Origin: Prosthecobacter debontii
GTDB taxonomy: Bacteria > Verrucomicrobiota > Verrucomicrobiia > Verrucomicrobiales > Verrucomicrobiaceae
Assembly: GCA_945860295.1 (NCBI GenBank)
Contig: CAMAQH010000042.1
Span: 1 to 33,480 of the forward strand
Direction of reading: 5' to 3'
DNA length: 33,480 nt
Under the pieces are notes generated by a model, which made no database searches, was not told the origin of the DNA, and saw only the letters and a list, made by a program, of their open reading frames with translations. Positions 18,501 to 24,586 of the stretch are shown piece after piece. Every line of letters starts with the position of its first letter. Position 1 is the first letter of the stretch. The translations under genes were made by a program, and so were the position numbers.

Positions 18501-18978
18501 CGGAATCATCTACGCACAAGGCAATCGTAATCCATTCATCGACTTCCCGCAGTTTGCTGATGCCATTTTCCTTGATGCGACGACGACCTCATTCGCGAAA
18601 TGGCAGACGCAGAACCTCACCTTAACGCAGCTTCTCAATACCACGACCTCCGGCCCGAATGGTGATCTCGACGGCGACGGTCGCAGCAACTATTTTGAGT
18701 TCATTTTGGGGGGGAATCCTGCCACCGGATCTGACGAGCCATTGGTGACCTCACGCGTCGGTAACCAGTTCACCCTTTCGTTCTTCCGTCCAAAAGGCAT
18801 CACCGAGCAGACCCGCATTGAATCCAGCACACAGCTCGCTGGCGGCACTTGGACGACCGTGCCGAACTGGGCAGCTAGCTCCACCATTACCGAGTTCGGC
18901 GACTACCAGCGCGTTGATTATACCACGTCGATTCCCACCGACAGCGGCGGACTCTTCTACCGCGTCGTGATCGAGTAA
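12598..18978 (+). CDS. Giant secreted PhoX-type phosphatase / EEP nuclease / endonuclease I protein
   Basis: A 2126-residue exported protein. In order: signal peptide 1-20; N-terminal beta region 21-200; two near-identical bacterial Ig-like (Big_5/SbsA type) domains 208-316 and 325-430; a beta-sandwich 435-630; a third Ig-like domain 640-747; half of a cadherin-like domain 752-790; a PhoX/DUF839-type phosphatase domain about 790-1305 (RVFMNHEIE, IYFTGEE, RPEDLSTSP, DNLDWADDGFIYVQED); the other cadherin half 1310-1362; an endonuclease/exonuclease/phosphatase domain 1368-1748 (E1418 in ILINEFD, GDQNADNN 1639-1646, DHH 1737-1739); an endonuclease I domain about 1756-1990 (NREHVWPRS with H1833, DIHHLFP); a calcium motif DLDGDGRSNYFEF from 2023; and a C-terminal beta module ending FYRVVIE. 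It would free phosphate from extracellular DNA, RNA and phosphoesters. Two Pho-box-like sites lie directly upstream. Catalysis by each module is inferred from motifs. Confidence 0.85.
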   Translation: MKKIILALITGLLSVQSGIADVVSYWNFNSLSIATASAPGAGGVPTTITANQGSGTLSLTGFTGTVDDFGGSTINALGTDAAGASLSLAGGASTVTGNNSYIEITLDLTNYSNPIVTFATRGTTTGYNTGIWSYSVASGAFTNVGVNTASTSTTFALAPAIDLTAIDAVDGAANVRLRYTVSGATTNTGNNRIDNLQVNATASGGDAVAPLASTFSPLDNATGVSTSATPSITFNEAVKKGTGNILIKRSSDDSIFETIAVTSTQVVVAGSTVTITPSAAFANTTGYYIEIPAGAIKDIANNNYAGISGNAAWNFTTLTPDVTAPLASSFSPLDNATGVANSDAPSITFNEAVKKGTGNILIKNDGGIFDTIAVTSTQVVVAGSTVTITPTTPFVNSTGYYLEIPAGAIKDIAGNDYAGISDPTTWNFTTGITQQAYMATNVTSATGAVRPTGGSVSADHYAEGSALGTFAVYSIANFRFNKVDFVLPGSANIDNIVTAEYTLTTNNRTFAAGSTLEFFLTTDQMNGNFTGKTFNAATTNGINNANYTFAPVSLGVFPFTPATTAAQGGLPNTFTLNLSAVKPALLAQLNAGAEFSIILAATTPTTAITYSGKGNTFDPGDPSLKFSVNQTPGIDNTVPTVAAFTPADGFSGFPLSSNLSIRFDELVQKGAAGTISIFNTSGNVLVEAINVTSAQVTVSNATVTIDPTSPLVSGNTYYVQITAGAIEDVSGNDYAGFADTTTWDFTTSQPPITALGPFSISENARAGTVVGDLNPAIIGNEGVKYAILGGSGGSTMIKGTPGAGYLVDPVWTVGDTFQGATGALNATTAGNFSPVGTPDGLGAFSLNATTVRVFMNHEIELPASGSAGYPWTLANGTVITKGGARVTYFDIDKGSRKVVDSGLAIARMYDRSGNVVTSTAQLELGGLDRMCSSSLFEPNLWGAGRGLADRIYFTGEETSTAFGHPHGGTLWALDTSNGDFWALPDMGRGSWENAALVDTGNTTHVAFLLGDDAQGTPLYLYVGVKNAAGTFLQRNGLSGGQLYVWKATNGNLTPQQFNGTNGNGLTRAGTWVAINARNAANAGTAGHDAAGYKNDTTLQAEADAAGAFSFSRPEDLSTSPTDGSIVAFASTGRGSLYPLDNWGDTYIIDIDFASGVPTSGALRILYDGDTAGGGQFATPEEGLRCPDNLDWADDGFIYVQEDQSNQTGSFGAAGFETSIWRLNATTGAAVRVAQTDRSTVLPLGSTDTNTGDVGNWESSGIIDVSTLFGEEPGALFLFDIQAHSVNTGLIASKALFEGGQLCFLEKGLETGAFAINPNSGAITLANPAALQLENPRSHELRVQSFDGSNSTLEKVTIDITNTIVSTTNNFKAATYNTSLFRDTTGALVTELGTVTSDQAKKIARVIQNSNNDVILINEFDYDAKGVALKRFKENYLEVAQNGENPVYYPYAFIAPANTGVHSGFDLDNNGSVVSTPGAPGYGEDAYGFGTHPGQYAFVVLSKYPIDTANIRTFQKFLWKDMPGADLPDDPANATPIDWYSTAELNVFRLSSKNHADVPVLVNGTPVHILASHPTPPVFDSGAPWTAGVDHNGRRNSDEIRFWNDYVTPGATSSYIYDDKQTFATRSGGLPANTRFIICGDQNADNNEGDSTDPAIKRIIGGNLIIGGAAVTANPFVNSTFLPGGGAGPQPDDTAAFSSGVRVDYALPSSYGLIVNTGGVFWPATVAGTISDATSATDHHMVFVNLTLSDVTTPPSIGLASYYSSAAGLLGTPLQNALHNIIDNHTVIDYGTVDEVMQVIDEDATTSANVRLLYSNASLPKTSANINGGWNREHVWPRSDGVGDTGPDYSDIHHLFPCKDTVNSLRSNLPYDEGTNVNSDPFARESFSDGNSWEPLDRDKGIVARAQLYMMTRYDGSDANTVDLLLADNTSPTGTHGVLSTLLAWHRAHPPTEYERNRNNAIYSGTNVNGIIYAQGNRNPFIDFPQFADAIFLDATTTSFAKWQTQNLTLTQLLNTTTSGPNGDLDGDGRSNYFEFILGGNPATGSDEPLVTSRVGNQFTLSFFRPKGITEQTRIESSTQLAGGTWTTVPNWAASSTITEFGDYQRVDYTTSIPTDSGGLFYRVVIE
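13219..13887 (+). repeat. Tandem duplicated Ig-like domains inside the PhoX/nuclease gene
   Basis: Residues 208-316 and 325-430 are nearly the same at protein level (SPLDNATGV, SITFNEAVKKGTGNILIK, TIAVTSTQVVVAGSTVTITP and IPAGAIKDIA recur in both), while many third codon positions differ. A more diverged third copy is at 14515-14838. The pattern points to an older duplication held by selection, or to homogenisation. Confidence 0.8.
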
Positions 18979-19002
18979 ATAGTCCCTCGAAACCGTTCCT
19001 CC

Positions 19003-19227
19003 ATGCAAAAGCTAGTCACCATCTATCTGGATAACATGGGTTACGAAGGCTCAACCATGTTCAAAGGCCACTCCGACAAGCATGGCCTAGTCGAAGAGCA
19101 TTTGCAGCAGCACATCGACGAAGGCTGGTGGATCGTATCCACCAGCTCTCTCGGCGGTGCATCGGAGGGTCATTCTGCCCGTGGCTGGCTTGCCGTTGTC
19201 TTGGAAAAGAACACGGATGCATCTTGA
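19003..19227 (+). CDS. Small protein of unknown function
   Basis: A 74-residue protein starting 25 bp after the giant phosphatase/nuclease gene, on the same strand. It has no signal peptide or membrane segment. Visible pattern: an opening beta strand (KLVTIYLDN), HSDKHGLVEEHLQQHIDEGWWIVS in two pieces that look like a helix followed by a strand, and RGWLAVVLEK at the end. This resembles small cytoplasmic alpha/beta proteins that describe themselves by a GW-x-V-x-S motif (DUF4177-like layout), but I do not recognise the family with certainty. The even spacing of hydrophobic residues and the closeness to the upstream gene suggest a real gene. Co-transcription with the phosphatase gene is possible. 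Confidence 0.65.
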   Translation: MQKLVTIYLDNMGYEGSTMFKGHSDKHGLVEEHLQQHIDEGWWIVSTSSLGGASEGHSARGWLAVVLEKNTDAS

Positions 19228-19233
19228 ATGCCG

Positions 19234-19255
19234 CGCTCCATTTACGTTCGGAGCG
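19234..19255 (+). terminator. Possible stem-loop after the 74-residue gene
   Basis: CGCTCC (19234-19239) pairs with GGAGCG (19250-19255) across a 10-base loop, just after the stop at 19227. There is no T-run, so rho-independent termination is doubtful. Confidence 0.25.
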
Positions 19256-19386
19256 AAGTCTTGACGCGCCCTCTTTGAGCAGCGCTCCAGCGACTGCGTA
19301 GTCGTGAGTTCAGAGTCGCGGTCAAGTGTGAAGAATACGTCGCACGATTTTTGTGATCTTCGCCAGATTCTAAGAATGTATAGCTA

Positions 19387-22300
19387 ATGCCACGACTTCA
19401 TTTCCCCATTGCTCTTTGTTTGTTTCCCCTGGCTTTGTTGGCCCAGCCTGCGGTGACGCTGCCTGAAACGCATCGCATCGCCACGGAGCATGGCGAGCGG
19501 GTGTATGAAGTGGCCACGGATGAGTTAGCGGTCGATGATGCCAGCGGTCAGCAGTTGGTGCAAAAACAGACGATGGTAGCGAATGCGCAGGCGGCGCGAG
19601 TGAGGGCGGTGACCTTGAAGGGCGACCTTGTCCTGTATGAGCAAGGTAGGCCGCGCGACGCTGGATCGCGACGCATTGTGAGAAAGCAGCTCGCGTTGCG
19701 ACTCCGTCCTGGAGCGGATGCGCTGGCCCTGGCCACAGCTACCGGACTCCGAGTCGTGGGGGCGCATCCGAGCGCGCCGGGCTATGTCATGTTTGAGGCG
19801 GCAGACTCGGGCTCGGCGCTGCTGGCGGTGGCAGTGCTCCGCAGCAGACCTGAGGTGGCGGCGGTGGAGCCGCAACTGGCCCGCCAGCAGAAGAAGCGCT
19901 TCATTCCCAACGACACGCTTTTCCCCCAGCAGTGGCATTTGCGCAATACCGGACAGGGCAGCGGCCTTGCTGGCTCGGACGTGAATGTGACGAGCGTTTG
20001 GGACAGCTACAAAGGCGCTGGATTACGCATCGGCGTGGTAGATGACGGCTTGCAGACTGCGCATCCCGATCTCAGCACAAATGTGGATGCAGTGAACGAT
20101 CATGATTGGAACGACGGCACGCCGGATGATCCGAATCCGCTGCTCACCGCAGATTTTCACGGCACTTCCTGCGCTGGCGTGGCGGCCGGTCGTGGCAATA
20201 ACAACCTCGGCATCAGCGGCGCGGCACCTGAGGCGACGCTGATCGGTCTGCGTCTGATCGGCGCGGCGACGACGGATTCGCAGGAAGCGGAGGCGATGGG
20301 CTGGAAGAATGACATCATTGAGGTGAAAACAAATTCCTGGGGACCGAACGACGACGCACAGACGCTGGAAGGCCCGGGCACGCTCACACTGGCGGCGCTG
20401 CAAACGGCGGCAACAAGCGGACGCGGCGGCAAGGGCACGATCATCCTCTGGGCCGGTGGCAACGGCGGCGATGTGGGCGATGACTCAAACTACGACGGCT
20501 ATGCAAACAGCATTTACACCATCGCCGTGGCTGCGCTGAGCAATGATGGCACGCAGGCCTACTACAGCGAGCCCGGCGCAAATCTCATCGTCACCGCGCC
20601 CTCCAGCGGTGGCACGCTGGGCATCGTCACGACCGATCTCGTCGGCACCAGCGGCTACAACACCGGCAGCGTCGCGGGCGAACTCTCGGATACAAACTAC
20701 ACGAACGACTTCGGCGGCACCTCGTCCGCCACACCGCTGGCCGCCGGCTGCGTGGCGCTGCTGCTCCAGGCGAATCCGAATCTAGGCTGGCGTGATGTTC
20801 AGGAGATCCTCATCCGCAGTGCCACGAAGAACGATGTCGCTGATACAGACTGGGCGGACAATGCAGCGGGTATTCACTTCAATCACAAATACGGTGCGGG
20901 TCTGATCAACACACAAGCCGCTGTCACCATGGCCTCGACGTGGACGAATCTCGTGGCGCAGACGAGCAACAGCAGCTCGCAGACAAGCCTCAGCGTTGCC
21001 ATTCCTGACAACAACGCCACCGGCATCACGCGCAGCTTTGATCTCAGCGCGTCGAATCTGCGCGTGGAGCAGGTCACACTGACTTTGAGTGCCACGCATA
21101 TCTCGCGTGGGCATCTCGCTGTCACACTAACCTCTCCCTCCGGCATGGTCAGCCGACTGGCGGAACGCCACGCGGACACTGGCAACCATTACAGCGCGTG
21201 GACCTTTAGCAGCATGCGCTGTTGGGGTGAAAACTCACAGGGCATCTGGACGCTGCGCGTGAGCGATCTCACCAGCGGCACCACGGGAACACTCACCGCC
21301 GCCACACTCACCGTGCATGGCACGACTGCCGGTCCGGTGAATCAGCCGCCGGTGATCGCCTCCGCAGCGCTTTCGGCCAGTGTCATGGCTTTCACGGATC
21401 AAAGCGTGAATGTCAGCTCCGTCTCCGCCAGCGATCCCGAAGGCCTGCCTGTGACGCTCGCTTATCAATGGCAGCAAACCTCCGACAACCTCAGCTTCAG
21501 CGACATCTCTGGTGGCACGAGCGCAAGCTTAGAGCTGTCAGAAGCCTTGGCAGGCCGCCTCGTGCGCTGCAGCATCATGCCATCAGCAGGTGGTCAAAGC
21601 GGCGCGGCATTCACCACCAGCATGCTCGCGGTGAATCGTCGTCCAGCACGCTGGGCACGCGCGGGCAGCAGCTACAGCCACGATTCGGAACTCTTCCTTG
21701 CAAGCTCCGCCACCAGCTTCGGGCGCGACCTCATCATCAATGAATTCAGCCAGGGATCACAAGCAGGCGCAAATCGCGAATGGGTAGAACTGCTTGTTTT
21801 GAAAACCACCGACCTGCGTGGCTTCACGCTCGCGGACCGCGCGGCAAACTACGTCACCTTTGCAGACGTCCCGCTGTGGAGCACAGTGACGCCGGGCACC
21901 TTGATCGTCATTTTCAAAGCGTCAGAACGCGACACGCTGCTACCCAGCGATGATCTCGATCCAGCGGATGGCTTAGTCGTCATCGGCAACACCAGCAGCG
22001 CCGCCTTCACCGGCGCAGCCTGGAGCGGCCTGAGCAACTTGAATGCCGAAAGCCTCATCGTGCGCAACGCCGCCGGGCAGATCATCGACGCACTCTCGCT
22101 CAACAACGAAAACGTCTATGATCCGAAGCTCGCTGCTGTCGGCAGCACAAAGAGCGCCTTCTTTACCGGTGACACCGAATCGGGAGCCGACGACGCTCTG
22201 CTGTGGACTATCGGCAATGCTAGCGCTGCTACGCCGGGCGCGGGCAACGGTGGCCTGAACAGCACCTTCGTCAGTAATCTACGCAGCGGTGCCTTCAACG

Positions 22301-23031
22301 TGCAGCCACAGTTCCGCCTCGGCTCCACCTCCGATGCTGTGCCGGGCCTCGGCATCCAGGCTAACACGGGCCTCTTCACCGGCATACCGACTGCCTCGGG
22401 GCTTTACCAGATCGTCATCGAGCGCTTCCTCAGCAGTGAAGTCGTCAGCCACAGCTTCCCGCTACTTGTGCTGGATGCCAGCGGGGCGGCAGTCGTGCCT
22501 GTCGGCAAAACTTGGACACTGGATGCCGCCGTCACACTGCCCGGCAGCCTCGCGGTTCAGGGGACTGTGAACATGGGCTCCTTAGCGCTCACCATTCCCG
22601 GCACGCTGACGCTGTCAGGCACGCTGCTGAATCCCTCTGGCACCTTGAGCTATCTGAACCGCAGCGGTGCGCTGCCCCCGGGCCAAATCTCGCTCGTATC
22701 AAATCCCATCAACGATGTAGCTGACGATGATGGCGACGGTTTGGCCAATTTGATCGAGTTCAGTCTTGGTACGGATCCCACCACCACCTCCGCCTTGCCG
22801 ATGACGAGCCAGATCACCAGTGGGCACTTGGAGTTCACGCTCCAGCAGCCCGCAGGCATCACTGGCGTCAGCACCACCGTCGAGGTCAGTGGTGATCTCA
22901 ATTCTTGGCAGTCCGGCCCTGGCCACACGCAAGTGATCAGCAACACCACCAGCAACGCCACACGCAGCCTCGTTGTGCGTGACGAGCACACCGGCGCTCA
23001 GCGCTTCGTCCGCCTCCGCGTCACACGCTAG
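19387..23031 (+). CDS. Secreted kexin-like serine protease with P domain and lamin-tail domain
   Basis: A 1214-residue exported protein. Signal peptide 1-20 (ends LLAQ/PAV); a propeptide region about 25-170 ending in the dibasic run QQKKR; S8 catalytic domain about 175-515 with D219 in GVVDDG, H258 in DFHGTSCAG, oxyanion N359 in WAGGNGG and S446 in GGTSSATP. The DDG and GGNGG forms are those of the kexin/proprotein convertase group rather than classical subtilisins. A P domain follows (about 535-645, ending WTLRVSDLTSGTTGTLTAATL), as kexins require for folding. Then an Ig-like stretch (650-750), a lamin-tail domain (about 780-905; LIINEFSQ, REWVELLVL), a putative-Ig domain (970-1030), and the DDDGDGLANLIEF calcium motif with a C-terminal beta module shared with the giant phosphatase. 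Likely matures surface or secreted proteins; the substrate is unknown. ATG at 19387 has no clear ribosome-binding site. Confidence 0.9.
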   Translation: MPRLHFPIALCLFPLALLAQPAVTLPETHRIATEHGERVYEVATDELAVDDASGQQLVQKQTMVANAQAARVRAVTLKGDLVLYEQGRPRDAGSRRIVRKQLALRLRPGADALALATATGLRVVGAHPSAPGYVMFEAADSGSALLAVAVLRSRPEVAAVEPQLARQQKKRFIPNDTLFPQQWHLRNTGQGSGLAGSDVNVTSVWDSYKGAGLRIGVVDDGLQTAHPDLSTNVDAVNDHDWNDGTPDDPNPLLTADFHGTSCAGVAAGRGNNNLGISGAAPEATLIGLRLIGAATTDSQEAEAMGWKNDIIEVKTNSWGPNDDAQTLEGPGTLTLAALQTAATSGRGGKGTIILWAGGNGGDVGDDSNYDGYANSIYTIAVAALSNDGTQAYYSEPGANLIVTAPSSGGTLGIVTTDLVGTSGYNTGSVAGELSDTNYTNDFGGTSSATPLAAGCVALLLQANPNLGWRDVQEILIRSATKNDVADTDWADNAAGIHFNHKYGAGLINTQAAVTMASTWTNLVAQTSNSSSQTSLSVAIPDNNATGITRSFDLSASNLRVEQVTLTLSATHISRGHLAVTLTSPSGMVSRLAERHADTGNHYSAWTFSSMRCWGENSQGIWTLRVSDLTSGTTGTLTAATLTVHGTTAGPVNQPPVIASAALSASVMAFTDQSVNVSSVSASDPEGLPVTLAYQWQQTSDNLSFSDISGGTSASLELSEALAGRLVRCSIMPSAGGQSGAAFTTSMLAVNRRPARWARAGSSYSHDSELFLASSATSFGRDLIINEFSQGSQAGANREWVELLVLKTTDLRGFTLADRAANYVTFADVPLWSTVTPGTLIVIFKASERDTLLPSDDLDPADGLVVIGNTSSAAFTGAAWSGLSNLNAESLIVRNAAGQIIDALSLNNENVYDPKLAAVGSTKSAFFTGDTESGADDALLWTIGNASAATPGAGNGGLNSTFVSNLRSGAFNVQPQFRLGSTSDAVPGLGIQANTGLFTGIPTASGLYQIVIERFLSSEVVSHSFPLLVLDASGAAVVPVGKTWTLDAAVTLPGSLAVQGTVNMGSLALTIPGTLTLSGTLLNPSGTLSYLNRSGALPPGQISLVSNPINDVADDDGDGLANLIEFSLGTDPTTTSALPMTSQITSGHLEFTLQQPAGITGVSTTVEVSGDLNSWQSGPGHTQVISNTTSNATRSLVVRDEHTGAQRFVRLRVTR

Positions 23032-23229
23032 TCACCACGTCTTTGCAGCCCCAGTCACACCGCCGCCTCGTTCCCTGCCACATCGACAAAATGGAAGTCT
23101 GACCCTTCTTATCAAGCAGTTGCCGGACCCCGTTCTCACTGGAGCCCTGTCTGCCCCAGGCTATCTCGAAAGCAATTTCCTAGCAGCCAAATGGCCCGCC
23201 AAGACGCTGAGCTGTGGACAATCAAGGGC

Positions 23230-23264
23230 ATAAAAAAACCCGACGGAAGCAAATCCGTCGGGTT
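23230..23264 (-). terminator. Strong rho-independent terminator (minus strand)
   Basis: CCCGACGGA (23239-23247) pairs with TCCGTCGGG (23254-23262) around a 6-base loop; two further A-T pairs extend the stem. On the minus strand the stem is followed by seven T residues (the A-run at 23232-23238), a textbook terminator. It sits 25 bp after the stop of the PEP-CTERM remnant and so belonged to that gene; on the plus strand only a short TTCT follows. Confidence 0.85.
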
Positions 23265-23288
23265 CTGTGGAGGTTTCTTTACTGTAAG

Positions 23289-23405
23289 CTAGGCACGACG
23301 ACGGCGCATGAATACTGACAAGGCACCAAGACCAAGCAGCACTGTTTTAGAGGGTTCAGGCACAGAAGCCAATAATCGTTTCGACTGAACCGAGGACTTG
23401 CGAGC
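23289..23405 (-). pseudogene. C-terminal remnant of a PEP-CTERM protein gene
   Basis: On the minus strand the last codons before TAG (23289-23291) spell a PEP-CTERM sorting tail: VPEPSKTVLLGLG, then a hydrophobic stretch and MRRRRA at the end. This is the usual order of a VPEP motif, a membrane helix and an arginine-rich tip, recognised by exosortase. Upstream the frame closes at a TAA (23406-23408) after only about 39 codons, with no start codon and no room for a secreted domain, because the Rieske frame begins there on the other strand. The terminator just downstream is intact. So this is the surviving 3' end of a larger gene removed by a deletion or insertion. It also implies that the organism has, or had, an exosortase system. 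Confidence 0.75.
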
Positions 23406-23449
23406 TTAAATTTTCAAAAATTGGACGCAGACAGTGTCTTAGAAACTTC

Positions 23450-24124
23450 TTGCTGGTGACTGGCACGCTTATCGCCGAAGTCATGTTCACGCACAGCGCC
23501 AGTGCCGTTGACCCGAACTCTGGCGTGCTACGCATCAATGTCAGTTCGTTAGCCGCGCTAGTGCCCGTGGGCGGGTCAGTCTTGGTTACTTTTGACGCGG
23601 GTGCGACACAGCTTCTCATTAACCGTTCCAGTGCCGTTCACTTTCATGTTCTGAATCCGACATGCACCCATGCTGGATGTACAGTGGGTCTCTATGTGGC
23701 TTCAAATAATGGCATTTCCTGCCATTGCCACGGCTCATTCTTTAGCATCTCAGGCCAGCTATTAAATGGACCTGCGAACCGTCCGCTTGCCGCCTATCAA
23801 TCCAGCTTCGACGGCGACGATACCCTGAGTGTGACCGTGCCTGGGCTAAAGTTTTACATTGCAAGTATGCAGCTGGATTCGGAAAACCCAGCAGTGCGGC
23901 GCCTCAAGCTCTCGTTCCCAACTCACTCCTTTGCCACCTACAGCATCCAACGGACGAATAATCTCACGGACGCCCCGCAGGCAATAACATTTGCCACCAC
24001 AGCAACCGGAGCCGCCAACGAGACAATTCTTCTCGGCAGTGGCGAGCCAATGAGCGTTTGGGTGGATGCTTCTGGCAGTAGTGGCTTTTTCACCCTGAGC
24101 CTCCAGCTTTATGAGTTGAGTTAA
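23450..24124 (+). CDS. Secreted Rieske [2Fe-2S] protein with C-terminal beta module; start uncertain
   Basis: From the TTG at 23450 this is 224 residues. The Rieske cluster motifs are intact: CTHAGC (C72, H74, C77) and CHCHGS (C91, C93, H94), so two Cys and two His ligands plus the disulfide pair are present; the second box has His where Pro is usual. Residues 150-224 form a beta module (RLKLSFPTHSFATYSIQRTN and on) like the C-termini of the large secreted proteins here. The true start is a problem: the frame is open upstream to 23351, and just before the TTG it reads KIGRRQCLRNF, a twin-arginine signal followed by LLVTGTLIAE...ASA. A Tat signal suits a Rieske protein, but no ATG, GTG or TTG lies upstream in frame; ATT at 23420 is the nearest candidate. 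Either the start is non-standard or the 5' end was lost when the neighbouring PEP-CTERM gene was truncated. Confidence 0.72.
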   Translation: MLVTGTLIAEVMFTHSASAVDPNSGVLRINVSSLAALVPVGGSVLVTFDAGATQLLINRSSAVHFHVLNPTCTHAGCTVGLYVASNNGISCHCHGSFFSISGQLLNGPANRPLAAYQSSFDGDDTLSVTVPGLKFYIASMQLDSENPAVRRLKLSFPTHSFATYSIQRTNNLTDAPQAITFATTATGAANETILLGSGEPMSVWVDASGSSGFFTLSLQLYELS

Positions 24125-24586
24125 AGAGCTCCGTGGTGTTTAATGACAAGAGAGGCTGTAAACGATTAGCATGCAATTAATAGACATCGAGACAGATCCG
24201 GCATGGCAAATAAGGTTCAGTAATAAATTGCCTGCATCGTTAGTTACACCGTCACTCGCCTTCAAGCCTGTGGTAGCTGTGCTCTTAATGAAAGCAGCTG
24301 GAGCTGCCGTCTCGAAAAAGACGAAACTATTGTCGGTAGTGCCACCGGAGAAGGTAGCAGCCTGAGTGTTGCGGTGAGTGCCGCGCAGACAATAGTGAGG
24401 AAGAAGCCACGCTACATGAATTGAAAGCGGGATGAGAGAAAAATAGCCAATCTCGAGCATAAAAAACATTCTGCCGACACTCCATTTTTTTAACGCTTCG
24501 TCATGACCGTTGGCATAAAGACCAACGAAACGATTTCCCATGCGTCAATTTTGTCGCAAAAGAAAGATGCATCCAATGATGCATCA
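24125..24586. other. 462-bp gap without a convincing gene
   Basis: Two open frames lie here: plus strand 24171-24365 (64 codons) and minus strand 24140-24541 (133 codons), overlapping. Neither shows strong codon-position bias, a recognisable motif or a good start context, and I cannot assign either to a family. The minus-strand frame has one hydrophobic stretch (MLEIGYFSLIPLSIHVAWLL) but reads into apparently random sequence. It may be decayed coding DNA. It lies between the converging Rieske and HtrA-like genes; no clear terminator hairpin was seen. Confidence 0.4.

Noticed and set aside
22973..23233. 86-codon plus frame overlapping the end of the kexin-like gene
   Set aside because: Starts inside the protease gene; the tail after 23031 has no recognisable family. 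A gene fragment cannot be excluded but is not supported.
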